A stretch of 38,573 bases of DNA from JBAWVR01 sp037147155. Lineage in GTDB: Bacteria > Patescibacteriota > Minisyncoccia > Phycocordibacterales > GWA1-40-21. The stretch is taken from assembly GCA_037147155.1 (NCBI GenBank), contig JBAWVR010000002.1:1-38573 (forward strand), written 5' to 3'. Both the position numbers and the translations under genes were made by a program. Below the pieces are notes generated by a model, which searched no databases, was not told the origin of the DNA, and saw only the letters and a program-made list of their open reading frames with translations. Numbering within the stretch: position 1 is the first letter of the stretch; each line of letters starts with the position of its first letter. Below, one piece after another: positions 1 to 8,323 of the stretch.

Positions 1-5
1 GTATT

Positions 6-644
6 ATGATTATTACATATCAAGGTCTCGAGTTTTTCAAGGTGCAATTTGGTGACACAATTTTAGCATTTAATCCAATTTCTAAGGACTCCAAAATCAA
101 GTCCGCGCGTTTTGGTGCCGACATTGCTCTCGTGTCATTGAATGACAAAGACATGAATGGTGCTGATGTTTTGACTTATGCTGAACGCGAACCTTTTGTT
201 GTCGCTGGTCCAGGTGAATATGAAATCAAAGATGTTTTTATTAAAGGTTTTCAGTCAAAATCTAACTACGGTGGCACAGAAAAAATAAATACTATTTATC
301 ACATCGTGCTCGAAGGTATGAACTTGTGTTTTTTGGGCGCCACTTCTGATAAAGCTTTGGAACATGATGCAGCTGAAGGTATCGAATCAGTGGATATTTT
401 ATTCGTCCCAATCGGTGGCGATGGCGTACTTGATCCAGATGAAGCTGCCAAGCTTGCCACCACTCTTGAACCAAAGATAATTATTCCGATGCACTATGAT
501 TTGCCGGGTGCAAAAAATTGTCTTAGCACTTTTCTTAAAGAATATGGAGTAGAAAAAGTTGCTCCAGTCGATAAACTCACTCTCAAGAAAAAAGATTTGG
601 AAGGTAAAGATGGTGAAGTAATCGTACTCAGCCCACAGAATTAA
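6..644 (+). CDS. Degenerate MBL-fold (metallo-beta-lactamase superfamily) protein
   Basis: This 212-residue protein has the overall pattern of COG2220-type MBL-fold hydrolases: repeated beta-strand segments, a GPGEYE turn near residue 69, a LCFLGATSD segment near 108-115 and a C-terminal PMHYD (His163) where the family keeps its last metal ligand. The defining HxHxDH metal motif is missing. The equivalent place, about residues 42-51, reads VSLNDKDMNG with no histidine. Metal-dependent hydrolysis is therefore doubtful, and the protein may be a structural or binding relative. The next gene starts 4 nt after its stop, so the two are probably co-transcribed. The start lies at the window edge and the true promoter is not visible. 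Confidence 0.7.
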   Translation: MIITYQGLEFFKVQFGDTILAFNPISKDSKIKSARFGADIALVSLNDKDMNGADVLTYAEREPFVVAGPGEYEIKDVFIKGFQSKSNYGGTEKINTIYHIVLEGMNLCFLGATSDKALEHDAAEGIESVDILFVPIGGDGVLDPDEAAKLATTLEPKIIIPMHYDLPGAKNCLSTFLKEYGVEKVAPVDKLTLKKKDLEGKDGEVIVLSPQN

Positions 645-648
645 TTTT

Positions 649-1020
649 ATGAATCCTCAGGACCTCGAAAAAAAACAAAAAGACGATAAGACTAAGATAA
701 TTGCCTTTTTGGTCTCCGGGGTGTTTGTCTTGATTTTGTTTTTTTTCTGGATTGGAAATTTAGGGGGTCTGATTTCTGATTACTCAAAACGCTCATCTTG
801 GCAGGTTGGTGATTTTTGGGAAAAAACGAGTAAAGATTTTAATAAGGTTGGAACAGATTATAATCAAGCTAAAGATTTTGGGTCCGGTCTATTGAAAAAG
901 TTGGATGAAAATTCAGGAGTGACAGGTATGAATTACAATAGTATTAGTGACGCTCTTAATTCAAACCCAACGTCGACAGTCACAAGTCAAACTTTAGAAG
1001 AACTTCCAAAAAGTGAATAG
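649..1020 (+). CDS. Small single-pass membrane protein of unknown function
   Basis: I do not recognise this 123-residue protein. It has a charged, Lys-rich N-terminus (about 1-16), one strongly hydrophobic segment (about 17-40, containing VFVLILFFFW), and a polar C-terminal region of about 80 residues rich in Asp, Asn, Ser and Lys, which is probably outside the cell. It follows the MBL-like gene by 4 nt and precedes gyrA by 33 nt, so it is likely the second gene of a short operon. No SD is visible. Confidence 0.6.
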   Translation: MNPQDLEKKQKDDKTKIIAFLVSGVFVLILFFFWIGNLGGLISDYSKRSSWQVGDFWEKTSKDFNKVGTDYNQAKDFGSGLLKKLDENSGVTGMNYNSISDALNSNPTSTVTSQTLEELPKSE

Positions 1021-1053
1021 AGTGATATAATGCAAAAATAATTTTTAATACAT

Positions 1054-3519
1054 ATGTCAGACAAAAAAGATAAAAAAGTTGAGGAGGCGATTGTGCCACA
1101 CGTAAACGTCTCAGGACGTAGTATTACGACTGAAATGAAAGAGTGTTATTTGGACTATGCGATGTCCGTTATTACTCAGCGTGCTTTACCTGATGTTCGT
1201 GATGGTCTAAAACCAGTTCACCGTCGTATTCTTTTTGCTATGAACCAAATGGGTTTAACAGCAGGAGCCAAGACTCGTAAATCCGCCGCTGTGGTGGGTG
1301 AAGTGCTTGGTAACTATCACCCTCATGGTGACGTGGCAGTGTATGAATCTATGGTTAAACTCGCACAAGATTTTGCCTGTCGTTACCCTTTGATTATTGG
1401 TCAAGGTAACTTTGGTTCCATTGATGGAGATAGTGCTGCGGCCATGCGTTATACCGAAGCCAAGATGTCCAAGATGTCCTCTGAACTTTTGCGAGACATT
1501 GAAAAAGAAACTGTTAACTGGCGACCAAACTATGACAACACCAAGAAGGAACCTGAAGTGCTGCCAACCGCTGTTCCGAACTTACTTCTAAACGGTATTA
1601 TGGGTATTGCTGTCGGTATGGCCACCAACATCCCACCACACAACCTAGGTGAAGTGATTGATGCTACTTCATATTTGTTGGAGAATCCAAAAGACACCAC
1701 CACTGAAGATTTGCTCAAATTCATCAAGGGTCCTGACTTTCCAATGGGTGGAATTATTTTTAATGAAGCCGATATCAAGCGTGCATATGCTACCGGTCGC
1801 GGTGGTGTGGTTTGTCGCGGTCAGGCTGAAATCGTCGAAGACAAAAAAGGAGCTTTTCAAATTATCATTACTTCTATTCCGTACCGTGTGAACAAAGCGG
1901 ATTTTATTATGAGTATCGCGGACTTGGTTCGCGACAAAAAGATTGATGGTATTAAGGGTTTGCGTGATGAGTCGGCCAAGGATATTCGAGTGGCGATTGA
2001 CCTCAAGGCTGGAGCTCAACCGCAAAAAGTTTTAAATTTCCTTTACAAACACACTCAATTAGAAGATTCTTTCAACTTTAACGTCGTGGCTCTGGTTGAT
2101 GGTGTACCACAAACTTTGTCTCTCAAAGCAATTTTGGATAATTTTATTTCACACCGCAAGATTGTGATTCGTCGTCGTACAGAATTTGATTTGGACAAAG
2201 CTCTTGCACGTGAGCATATTTTGCTCGGCTTGAAGAAGGCATTGGACCATATTGACGAGATTATTAAACTCATCAAAAAGTCCAAAGATGTTGAAGAAGC
2301 TCGCTTGGCTTTGATGAAGACTTTCAAATTCTCTGAAATTCAAGCCAATGCAATTCTGGAAATGAAATTGCAGAAATTGGCTGGTTTGGAACGCAAAAAA
2401 ATTGAGGATGAATTGAAGGCGGTCCAGGCTCTGATTGAAGATCTGAAAGACATCCTAGCTAATCCAAAAAGAATCATCAAAGTCATCAAGGATGAATTGA
2501 TTGATATCAAAGCACGATATGGTGATGAACGCCGTACCAAAGTGGTCAAAGGTGGCGTCGCCAACCTCTCTGATGAGGATTTGATTCCGGATGAAGAAAC
2601 TGTTTTGGTGTTGACCGCTGGCGGTTATGTCAAACGCACCAATCCTGATGAATATCACAAACAGAAGCGTGGTGGTGTCGGTGTGGTGGATCTGGATACC
2701 AAAGAAGAAGATTTTGTGACTACACTTTTGACTACCACTACCCACAGTGATGTTCTCTTCTTTACCGATAAAGGCAAGGCCTTCCAGATCAAAATGTATG
2801 ATTTGCCAGAAGGTAAGCGTGCTACCAAGGGTAAGTCTATCGTGAACTTCCTCTCAATTGGTGACAATGAAAAGATTACCTCTGTTCTCGCTATGCCAAA
2901 GGGAGTGAAGAATTCTGGTCTCAGCTTATTTATGATTACCAAGCAAGGTACTGCCAAAATGGTAGAAGCCAAAGCTTTTGAAGATGTTCGTCGCAACGGT
3001 TTGATTGCTATTACCTTAAATGATGGTGATGAACTCAAGTCTGTCTCATTCGTGGACAAGGGTGATGATGTTATCGTCGCTACTACCAAAGGTCAGTCTA
3101 TTCGTTTCAAGGGCACTGATATTCGCGTCATGGGTCGCAATGCGGCTGGTGTCCGTGGTATCAAGCTTGGCAAGGGTGACTTCGTGATTGGTGCTGATGT
3201 GGTCAAGAAAGATATGGAGAATCCAAGCATGATGGTGATTTCGGCTAACGGTTACGGTAAGAAGACTCCACTCAAGGAATACAAGACACAGGGTCGCGGT
3301 GGTTCCGGTATCAAGACCATGAAGGTTACTCCAAAGACGGGAGAGATTATCAGTTCCAAAGTGGTATCAAGTGAGGAAGAACTGGTAGTAATTTCTAAAC
3401 AAAGTCAGGTTATTCGTACTAGTTTGGAAGAGATTCCATCACTCGGCCGTCAGACTCAGGGTGTGCGTGTGATGAAGCTTCGCGAGGGTGATGGCATTGC
3501 TTCACTTATTTGTCTCTAG
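1054..3519 (+). CDS. gyrA: DNA gyrase subunit A
   Basis: This 821-residue protein is the breakage-reunion subunit of DNA gyrase, which with GyrB introduces negative supercoils. The N-terminal winged-helix/tower region contains the active-site tyrosine in the MRY motif (Tyr133). The C-terminal part is a beta-propeller with repeated blades, and QKRGGVG near residue 540 matches the GyrA box, favouring GyrA over ParC. The quinolone-resistance region reads HPHGDVAVYE, so Val94 and Glu98 replace the E. coli Ser83 and Asp87. A -10 box TATAAT lies at 1026-1031, 22 nt before the ATG, and there is no SD. A strong terminator follows. Confidence 0.97.
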   Translation: MSDKKDKKVEEAIVPHVNVSGRSITTEMKECYLDYAMSVITQRALPDVRDGLKPVHRRILFAMNQMGLTAGAKTRKSAAVVGEVLGNYHPHGDVAVYESMVKLAQDFACRYPLIIGQGNFGSIDGDSAAAMRYTEAKMSKMSSELLRDIEKETVNWRPNYDNTKKEPEVLPTAVPNLLLNGIMGIAVGMATNIPPHNLGEVIDATSYLLENPKDTTTEDLLKFIKGPDFPMGGIIFNEADIKRAYATGRGGVVCRGQAEIVEDKKGAFQIIITSIPYRVNKADFIMSIADLVRDKKIDGIKGLRDESAKDIRVAIDLKAGAQPQKVLNFLYKHTQLEDSFNFNVVALVDGVPQTLSLKAILDNFISHRKIVIRRRTEFDLDKALAREHILLGLKKALDHIDEIIKLIKKSKDVEEARLALMKTFKFSEIQANAILEMKLQKLAGLERKKIEDELKAVQALIEDLKDILANPKRIIKVIKDELIDIKARYGDERRTKVVKGGVANLSDEDLIPDEETVLVLTAGGYVKRTNPDEYHKQKRGGVGVVDLDTKEEDFVTTLLTTTTHSDVLFFTDKGKAFQIKMYDLPEGKRATKGKSIVNFLSIGDNEKITSVLAMPKGVKNSGLSLFMITKQGTAKMVEAKAFEDVRRNGLIAITLNDGDELKSVSFVDKGDDVIVATTKGQSIRFKGTDIRVMGRNAAGVRGIKLGKGDFVIGADVVKKDMENPSMMVISANGYGKKTPLKEYKTQGRGGSGIKTMKVTPKTGEIISSKVVSSEEELVVISKQSQVIRTSLEEIPSLGRQTQGVRVMKLREGDGIASLICL

Positions 3520-3535
3520 TTATAATTATTATAAT

Positions 3536-3577
3536 AAAAAAGGCCGGTTTTGGCTTCCGTCAAAACCGGCCTTTTTT
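3536..3577 (+). terminator. Strong intrinsic terminator after gyrA
   Basis: A perfect 17-bp stem (AAAAAAGGCCGGTTTTG against its complement) with an 8-nt loop ends in a T run. It lies 16 nt after the gyrA stop. The A run on the left arm would also let it work on the other strand. Confidence 0.93.
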
Positions 3578-3579
3578 CT

Positions 3580-3608
3580 TTGCTACTATTATTTTTATTT
3601 GGTATAAT
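3580..3608 (+). promoter_or_regulatory. Promoter of the methyltransferase-pilin operon
   Basis: TTGCTA at 3580-3585 and TATAAT at 3603-3608 are separated by 17 nt. This promoter begins immediately after the gyrA terminator and lies 28 nt upstream of the ATG at 3637, which fixes that ATG as the first usable start. Confidence 0.85.
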
Positions 3609-3636
3609 ATTAGAAGTTTACACGACACATTATTTT

Positions 3637-4164
3637 ATGTTTTCCGATCCCCAGAAAATTATTGACCAACTTTCATTAGCACCAGGACAAACGGTGTTGG
3701 ACTTTGGTGCTGGCTCTGGTCACTATACTCTAATTGCTGCACAAAAAGTTGGAGCTGGCGGTCGTATCTATGCGATTGATATTCAGACTGATCTACTCAG
3801 ACGTATTATAGGTATGGTAGCGGAAAAGGGTTTGATGAACACCAGTATTATCACTGCCGATCTCGAAAAAACTCAAAGTACCAACTTAAAACCAGGTCTA
3901 GCCGATTGGGCTTTTGTTGCCAACCTGTTGTTTATGCTTAAAGATAAGAAAAATATTTTGTCCGAAGCTTTTCGTTTACTGAAACCAAACGGTCGTTTAC
4001 TTATTGTAGATTGGAAGGAGTCTTTTAATGGACTCGGACCACAGTCAGAACAGGTGATAAAAGAGGCTGAAGTTAGACAATTGGCCGAACAAATTGGTTT
4101 TATTGTCCAGTCAAATATTGAGGCTGGCGAACATCATTATGGTTTAATATTTAAAAAACAATGA
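3637..4164 (+). CDS. Class I SAM-dependent methyltransferase, UbiE-like
   Basis: The Rossmann-fold methyltransferase signature is clear: motif I DFGAGSGHY near residues 22-30, an acidic AIDI after strand 2, and a motif near LLKPNGRLLIVDW. The substrate is unknown. The frame stays open upstream to a TTG at 3550, but that extension lies inside the gyrA terminator and the promoter, so I use ATG 3637 (175 residues). The hydrophobic stretch that the extension would encode is then not translated. The next gene overlaps its stop (ATGA), which implies translational coupling with the solute-binding-like protein. The operon context suggests a role linked to the envelope, but nothing shows the target. 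Confidence 0.85.
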   Translation: MFSDPQKIIDQLSLAPGQTVLDFGAGSGHYTLIAAQKVGAGGRIYAIDIQTDLLRRIIGMVAEKGLMNTSIITADLEKTQSTNLKPGLADWAFVANLLFMLKDKKNILSEAFRLLKPNGRLLIVDWKESFNGLGPQSEQVIKEAEVRQLAEQIGFIVQSNIEAGEHHYGLIFKKQ

Positions 4165-5459
4165 AAGCATTTCAAATAATTTTATTAGGCTTTTTTGTGG
4201 CTCTAGCCATTGCCGGTTTAGTGGCTTTTGCAATGTTTCGTGGAGGTAGTCAGCAGGCTTCAACTATTACAGTTTGGGGAATGGTGCCTAATGAATCAAT
4301 TGATAAAATTCTCGGCGAATTACGTTCTAGTCGCAATGGAGCCGTGAACATGACTTACATTTACAAAGATCCAGCTGTTTTTGATAGCGATTTGTTAAAC
4401 GCTATCGCTAGTGGTAAAAGTCCGGATGCGGTCATTCTACCGAATGATTTGATTTATCGTTATTCTGATAAAATAATTCCTGTCCCATATTCTAATCTTA
4501 GTGAAAGTGATTTTAGAGATACTTATGTAGACATGGCTTCAGTTTATCTAACAACTAATGGAATTTTGGCTTTACCGATTAGTGTTGATCCGTTGATTAT
4601 GTATTGGAATAGAGATATTTTTAATACCACAGGGAAAACTAATCCACCAGCCTATTGGGATGAATTACAAGCTATGGTACCGGATTTTGTAGTTAAAAAT
4701 GCTAGCAAGGACATTATGCGCTCAGGTGTCGCTTTTGGAGAATTTAGAAATGTTACACATCCCAAGGAACTCTTGACTCTGCTTATGATGCAAGCAGGCA
4801 GTCGTATGGTGGAGAATAATGCAGGTTATTACACTGCTAATCTAGACGAATCAACTACCGGTAGTGGTGTTTACCCAGCTAGTGCCGCTTTTAGATACTA
4901 CAGCGACTTTGCTGATCCAAATAAAATTGTCTATAGTTGGAATCGTTCTTTGAAGAATGATAAACAAACATTTATCGCAGGAGATTTGGCTGTTTATTTT
5001 GGTTTAGCTTCGGAATACAATGAGATAGCAGCCAAGAACCCTAATTTGAATTTTGGTATTTCCTCAGTTCCACAAAAACGTGATGCGCGTATTTTTATAA
5101 CAGATGGTTTGATGAATGGTTTTTCTATTTTGAAAGGAAGTGCCAATCCGTCCAACGCCCTCACTCAGATTACGAAAATTTTGGCACCAGATGTTTTGCA
5201 GTACTGGGTAGATTACGGAAAAATAGTTCCAGCTAGACGAGATATGTTAGCTACGACCAATAGTGATAATATTTTAAAAGTTTTATCATACCGTTCTGCT
5301 CTGTCAGCCAAAACCTGGATGGACCCAGATGGCAAAGAGACTGATAGAATATTTCAGCAGTCCATCGAATCAATATCCACTGGAAAAAATTATGTCTATG
5401 AAGCAATTGCTGATTTAAATGGCGGTATTAACTTATTATTAGCTAAATATAAAAAGTAA
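4161..5459 (+). CDS. Membrane-anchored extracellular solute-binding-like protein
   Basis: This 432-residue protein resembles family 1 (sugar-type) ABC solute-binding proteins: strand TITVWGMVP after the membrane segment, a PDAVILPND motif near residue 92, LPISVDPLIMYWNRDIF near 140, and typical C-terminal helices. The N-terminus is a hydrophobic anchor (about 5-26) followed directly by the mature domain. There is no lipobox cysteine, so it is probably an uncleaved membrane anchor. No permease or ATPase genes are nearby. It lies between the methyltransferase (4-nt overlap) and the first pilin (1-nt overlap, TAATG), so its partner may be the pilin system rather than a classical transporter. Confidence 0.8.
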   Translation: MKAFQIILLGFFVALAIAGLVAFAMFRGGSQQASTITVWGMVPNESIDKILGELRSSRNGAVNMTYIYKDPAVFDSDLLNAIASGKSPDAVILPNDLIYRYSDKIIPVPYSNLSESDFRDTYVDMASVYLTTNGILALPISVDPLIMYWNRDIFNTTGKTNPPAYWDELQAMVPDFVVKNASKDIMRSGVAFGEFRNVTHPKELLTLLMMQAGSRMVENNAGYYTANLDESTTGSGVYPASAAFRYYSDFADPNKIVYSWNRSLKNDKQTFIAGDLAVYFGLASEYNEIAAKNPNLNFGISSVPQKRDARIFITDGLMNGFSILKGSANPSNALTQITKILAPDVLQYWVDYGKIVPARRDMLATTNSDNILKVLSYRSALSAKTWMDPDGKETDRIFQQSIESISTGKNYVYEAIADLNGGINLLLAKYKK

Positions 5460-5908
5460 TGAAGAAATATTTATTAACATCTTTTTTGATTTCAATCTTT
5501 TTTGTTACTTCTGTTGGCCCAGTTTTTGCTCAGAGTGAATTGCCATCCAAACCCGTTACACCCAGCAGTTTTAGTGGCCTAGTAAATTGCGGCAACAAGA
5601 TTGTGAATGGCAAAATCGATCCGTCGGACCAATGTACTTTTGATAAGTTGGTGGAAATGTTTAAATATATAATGAAGTACGCTCTATGGCTGATTATGCT
5701 GGCTATGGTCGGAGTCTTTGTTTTTATGGGCTTTATGTATATCAAATCGCAGGGTAGTTCTGCTGAAGTTAAAAAAGCCTGGGATATGATGAAAAAAATG
5801 GCCATCGGTGTATTTTGGATGCTATGTGCCTGGATTATTGTTTATACAATTTTATCTCAATTGGGTAATGATAAGACAAATATTTTGAGATTTTTTAGCA
5901 AACCATAA
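5459..5908 (+). CDS. Type IV secretion pilin-like protein (VirB2/TrbC-like), copy 1
   Basis: 149 residues. It has a signal peptide (about 1-24, ending VFA before QS), a short exported region with two cysteines (Cys44 and Cys59), and two hydrophobic helices (about 75-95 and 112-135) joined by a short Lys-rich loop (YIKSQGSSAEVKKA). This is the layout of the small two-helix pilin-like proteins common in CPR bacteria. It overlaps the preceding gene by one base. The two cysteines are not seen in the downstream copies. Confidence 0.75.
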   Translation: MKKYLLTSFLISIFFVTSVGPVFAQSELPSKPVTPSSFSGLVNCGNKIVNGKIDPSDQCTFDKLVEMFKYIMKYALWLIMLAMVGVFVFMGFMYIKSQGSSAEVKKAWDMMKKMAIGVFWMLCAWIIVYTILSQLGNDKTNILRFFSKP

Positions 5909-5934
5909 TAATTAAACATAAATTAATAACAAAT

Positions 5935-6270
5935 ATGAAAAAAATATTATTTATTTTACTTGCCTGGAGTCTGCCAATGTTTTTTGTTTTTGCTGCCAGT
6001 TCCGCCACTTTGGATAATCCATTAAAATGGGATACTTTGGAGGGGGCAGTGGCTGGTATTATGAGTGTGATTGTTAAAGTTGGTGCCATTGCTGTCATTC
6101 TAGCCTTTATTTGGGTAGGTTGGATGTATGTTAAGGCTCAGGGAGCACCAAAAGATATCGAGGCTGCACACAAGGCTTTTCAATACACAGTTATTGGCGC
6201 TTTGGTTTTATTAGGAGCTGATGTGATTGCTAATCTGATTGCTGGTACAGTCAAAACTATTCAAAAATAA
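5935..6270 (+). CDS. Type IV secretion pilin-like protein, copy 2
   Basis: 111 residues with a signal peptide (about 1-20, ending VFA), a short linker and two hydrophobic helices. The loop between the helices reads WMYVKAQGAPKDIEAA, closely related to copy 1. It starts 26 nt after copy 1 and ends 2 nt before copy 3, so it is part of the same operon. The assignment rests on size, topology and the W-x-x-MYVK loop, not on a catalytic motif. Confidence 0.75.
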   Translation: MKKILFILLAWSLPMFFVFAASSATLDNPLKWDTLEGAVAGIMSVIVKVGAIAVILAFIWVGWMYVKAQGAPKDIEAAHKAFQYTVIGALVLLGADVIANLIAGTVKTIQK

Positions 6271-6272
6271 TT

Positions 6273-7061
6273 ATGAAAAAAACTACCCCAGCTTTATTGC
6301 TTTCTAGTCTGATTGTGGCACTTAGTCCGTTTGTGGCCTCAGCCTATTCTGCTACCAATATTAAAGATTTATTGCAGGGTACAGTGGATAATATTTTGAA
6401 ACCAGTTGTGGTAATTTTAATCGGTTTGGCAGTTTTGGCGACTCTTTGGAATGGTTTTAAGATTGTTAAAGAAAGCGGGGGTAAAGATATTGCCAAATAT
6501 CGCACAGCTTTAATTATGAGTATTATTGCTCTAGCCGTTATGGTTAGCTTCTGGGGAATTATTGGGATAATGCGTGATACTTTTGGTTTGACTCGTTCAG
6601 ATAGCGTACTTAATCGTTTGGGTAGTGGCTCTACAAATATTAACGGCCAGATAGTCTCTGGTTCGAATGCTCAGTTTACAGCCGGATCTGCAGAGTCAAT
6701 ATTTTTAAATAACTCTAGCCAAAATACCACTATTAAAAATAGTTATAGTTCAGGTGCTGGTACTATTGATGGAGCCGGTTTTGATACAAAGTCTATTGAC
6801 GGTGTGGGTGTAGTCCAAACAGCGGGTGCTAGTAGCGGTTCATTTCAAAGTATAGATGCAAATGGCAATATGATTAGTCCTCAGAATGATGCAATAAAAA
6901 CTGTTGGTGGTTCTGGTAATGCTAACTCTAATAATGATTCAGTAGTTAGTGATATGTATGGTAACCAGGGTGCAGGCTGGCAGGGCACTAAACAAGTAGA
7001 TACTTTCAATAATACTGTCGCCAAGCCAACCAATGGTTTTATTAATTGGATATTTAAGTAA
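6273..7061 (+). CDS. Pilin-like protein with a long Ser/Gly/Asn-rich C-terminal tail, copy 3
   Basis: 262 residues. The first ~120 residues are a normal pilin-like unit: signal peptide (1-24, ending ASA), helix VVVILIGLAVLATLWNGF, a Lys-rich loop, and a second helix ending VMVSFWGIIGIM, matching copies 4 and 5. The remaining ~140 residues are low-complexity, rich in Ser, Gly, Asn and Thr, with repeated GxG and NNSS-like stretches and no predicted helix. This looks like a surface-exposed stalk or glycosylated tail. It may be a minor or tip pilin, which is inference. Confidence 0.72.
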   Translation: MKKTTPALLLSSLIVALSPFVASAYSATNIKDLLQGTVDNILKPVVVILIGLAVLATLWNGFKIVKESGGKDIAKYRTALIMSIIALAVMVSFWGIIGIMRDTFGLTRSDSVLNRLGSGSTNINGQIVSGSNAQFTAGSAESIFLNNSSQNTTIKNSYSSGAGTIDGAGFDTKSIDGVGVVQTAGASSGSFQSIDANGNMISPQNDAIKTVGGSGNANSNNDSVVSDMYGNQGAGWQGTKQVDTFNNTVAKPTNGFINWIFK

Positions 7062-7065
7062 AAGT

Positions 7066-7413
7066 ATGAAAAATATTTTACTAGCTTTTACAGTTTTGGC
7101 ACCAATATTTACTTTTGCAGCCAATCTAAAGACAGATTATTTGAGATCTTTTTTTGGCAGTGCCACAACCATCATTACAAGCTTAGCTGTTTTGGTAATT
7201 TCTATCACCGTTCTGTATTTGATATTAAGTGTGGTTTCTTTTATGAGAAATAATATGATTGATAAAGCCAAGAGGGCTGAGGCGGCTACGGGAATCTTGT
7301 GGAGTGTTATAGCTATTGCTGTTATGGTGTCTATTTGGGGTATAGTTTCAATTCTCCAGGGCATGTTTTTTAGTGATCTTTCTGGTCAGGTATTCAACGG
7401 TTCAATTAAATAA
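7066..7413 (+). CDS. Type IV secretion pilin-like protein, copy 4
   Basis: 115 residues starting at the ATG 4 nt after the stop of copy 3. An in-frame upstream ATG at 7033 would overlap copy 3 and place 11 residues before the signal peptide, so I reject it. Signal peptide about 1-18 (TFAAN), then two hydrophobic helices. The second, VIAIAVMVSIWGIVSIL, matches the VMVSFWGIIGIM of copy 3. A 237-nt gap with a CTCAG/CTGAG hairpin (about 7470-7493) and a new promoter separates it from copy 5. Confidence 0.73.
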   Translation: MKNILLAFTVLAPIFTFAANLKTDYLRSFFGSATTIITSLAVLVISITVLYLILSVVSFMRNNMIDKAKRAEAATGILWSVIAIAVMVSIWGIVSILQGMFFSDLSGQVFNGSIK

Positions 7414-7564
7414 AAGGCATTAAACCTTACAAGTTCTGTACAACTTTCGTTTATTTTTAAGTAAAAGCTCAGGGCCTTACAAAGCTCTGAGTGTTCGTTA
7501 TTGTGATTGGGTTGTGGGTGTAAAGTAATATTTAAAGTTATCTACACCGCATCTTTTTTACTAT

Positions 7565-7591
7565 TTGCTTTTTTGTATTTGATGATATAAT
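7565..7591 (+). promoter_or_regulatory. Promoter of pilin copies 5 and 6
   Basis: An extended -10 box, TGATATAAT, ends at 7591, with TTGCTT at 7565-7570 (15-nt spacing). It gives copies 5 and 6 their own transcription unit, about 60 nt upstream of the ATG at 7651. Confidence 0.65.
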
Positions 7592-7650
7592 TATAAGGTA
7601 AAAAGGTCATAGGTCAAAAATTATTAATAAATATTTTTACAAAATAAAAA

Positions 7651-8004
7651 ATGAAAAAAGTTTTAGCAATCAGTTTGTCATCAGTATTGCCATTTATGGC
7701 TTTAGCTGCCACACCAAGTACTCAGTATATTTCAACTTGGATTGAACAAATCCAAAGTATTATTAACAGTCTCGTTCCAGTATTGGTTGGTTTGTCCGTT
7801 CTATTCTTCATTTGGAGTATTTTCAAGTACATCAAATCTGATGATCCAAAGACCAAGGGCGACGCTGCAAAGGGAATGATGTGGGGTATTGTTTTCTTGG
7901 CTGTTATCGTTTCAGTTTGGGGATTGGTTGCATTATTGCAAAACATCTTCGGTGTTGATACTCGTGGTGTAAGTAATGTTCGAAACCTCGTACCTACAAA
8001 CTAA
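7651..8004 (+). CDS. Type IV secretion pilin-like protein, copy 5
   Basis: 117 residues with a signal peptide (1-19, ending ALA), an amphipathic linker, helix LVPVLVGLSVLFFIWSIFKYIK, a charged loop and a second helix with the shared IVSVWGLVALL motif. A separate promoter and fewer rare codons than the upstream copies suggest it may be the most highly expressed member, perhaps the major pilin. That is inference. Copy 6 follows after 9 nt. Confidence 0.75.
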   Translation: MKKVLAISLSSVLPFMALAATPSTQYISTWIEQIQSIINSLVPVLVGLSVLFFIWSIFKYIKSDDPKTKGDAAKGMMWGIVFLAVIVSVWGLVALLQNIFGVDTRGVSNVRNLVPTN

Positions 8005-8013
8005 TTTAAGTTT

Positions 8014-8256
8014 ATGTCTGCTGACCTTTTAATTAACAAAATTTTAGAAAATATAATCAACCCGATGGTTTATTTTCTGATGGTTGTTGCTATTATTGTC
8101 TTTATTTGGGGATTAGTTCAATATATAAATAAAGAAGCACCGGCTGACAAACATAAAGAAGGTATCGATAAAATGATCTATGGAGCTATCGGTCTGACGA
8201 TTATGTTTTCAGCTCAGGGAATAATTCACATTTTGTTAGATTTTTTAGGTAGGTAG
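8014..8256 (+). CDS. Short pilin-like membrane protein without signal peptide, copy 6
   Basis: 80 residues with the same two-helix core: VVAIIVFIWGLVQYINKE, then a second helix around IMFSAQGIIHILL. It has no N-terminal signal sequence, unlike the five other copies. The W-G-x-VQYI and Q-G-II motifs align with copies 3-5. It may sit in the inner membrane as an assembly partner, or be inserted without cleavage. It is the last gene before a terminator shared with the minus-strand gene. Confidence 0.68.
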   Translation: MSADLLINKILENIINPMVYFLMVVAIIVFIWGLVQYINKEAPADKHKEGIDKMIYGAIGLTIMFSAQGIIHILLDFLGR

Positions 8257-8280
8257 TTGATAAAAAAAAGTTTAGAAAAG

Positions 8281-8311
8281 CAGGCGTCCCAGAATACGGG
8301 GCGCCTGTTTT
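8281..8311. terminator. Terminator between convergent genes
   Basis: CAGGCG-TCCC pairs with GGGG-CGCCTG around a 7-nt loop and is followed by TTTTGTTG. It ends the pilin transcript. An A-rich stretch on the other side could serve the convergent gene at 8324-8797. Confidence 0.8.
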
Positions 8312-8323
8312 GTTGATTTTGTG

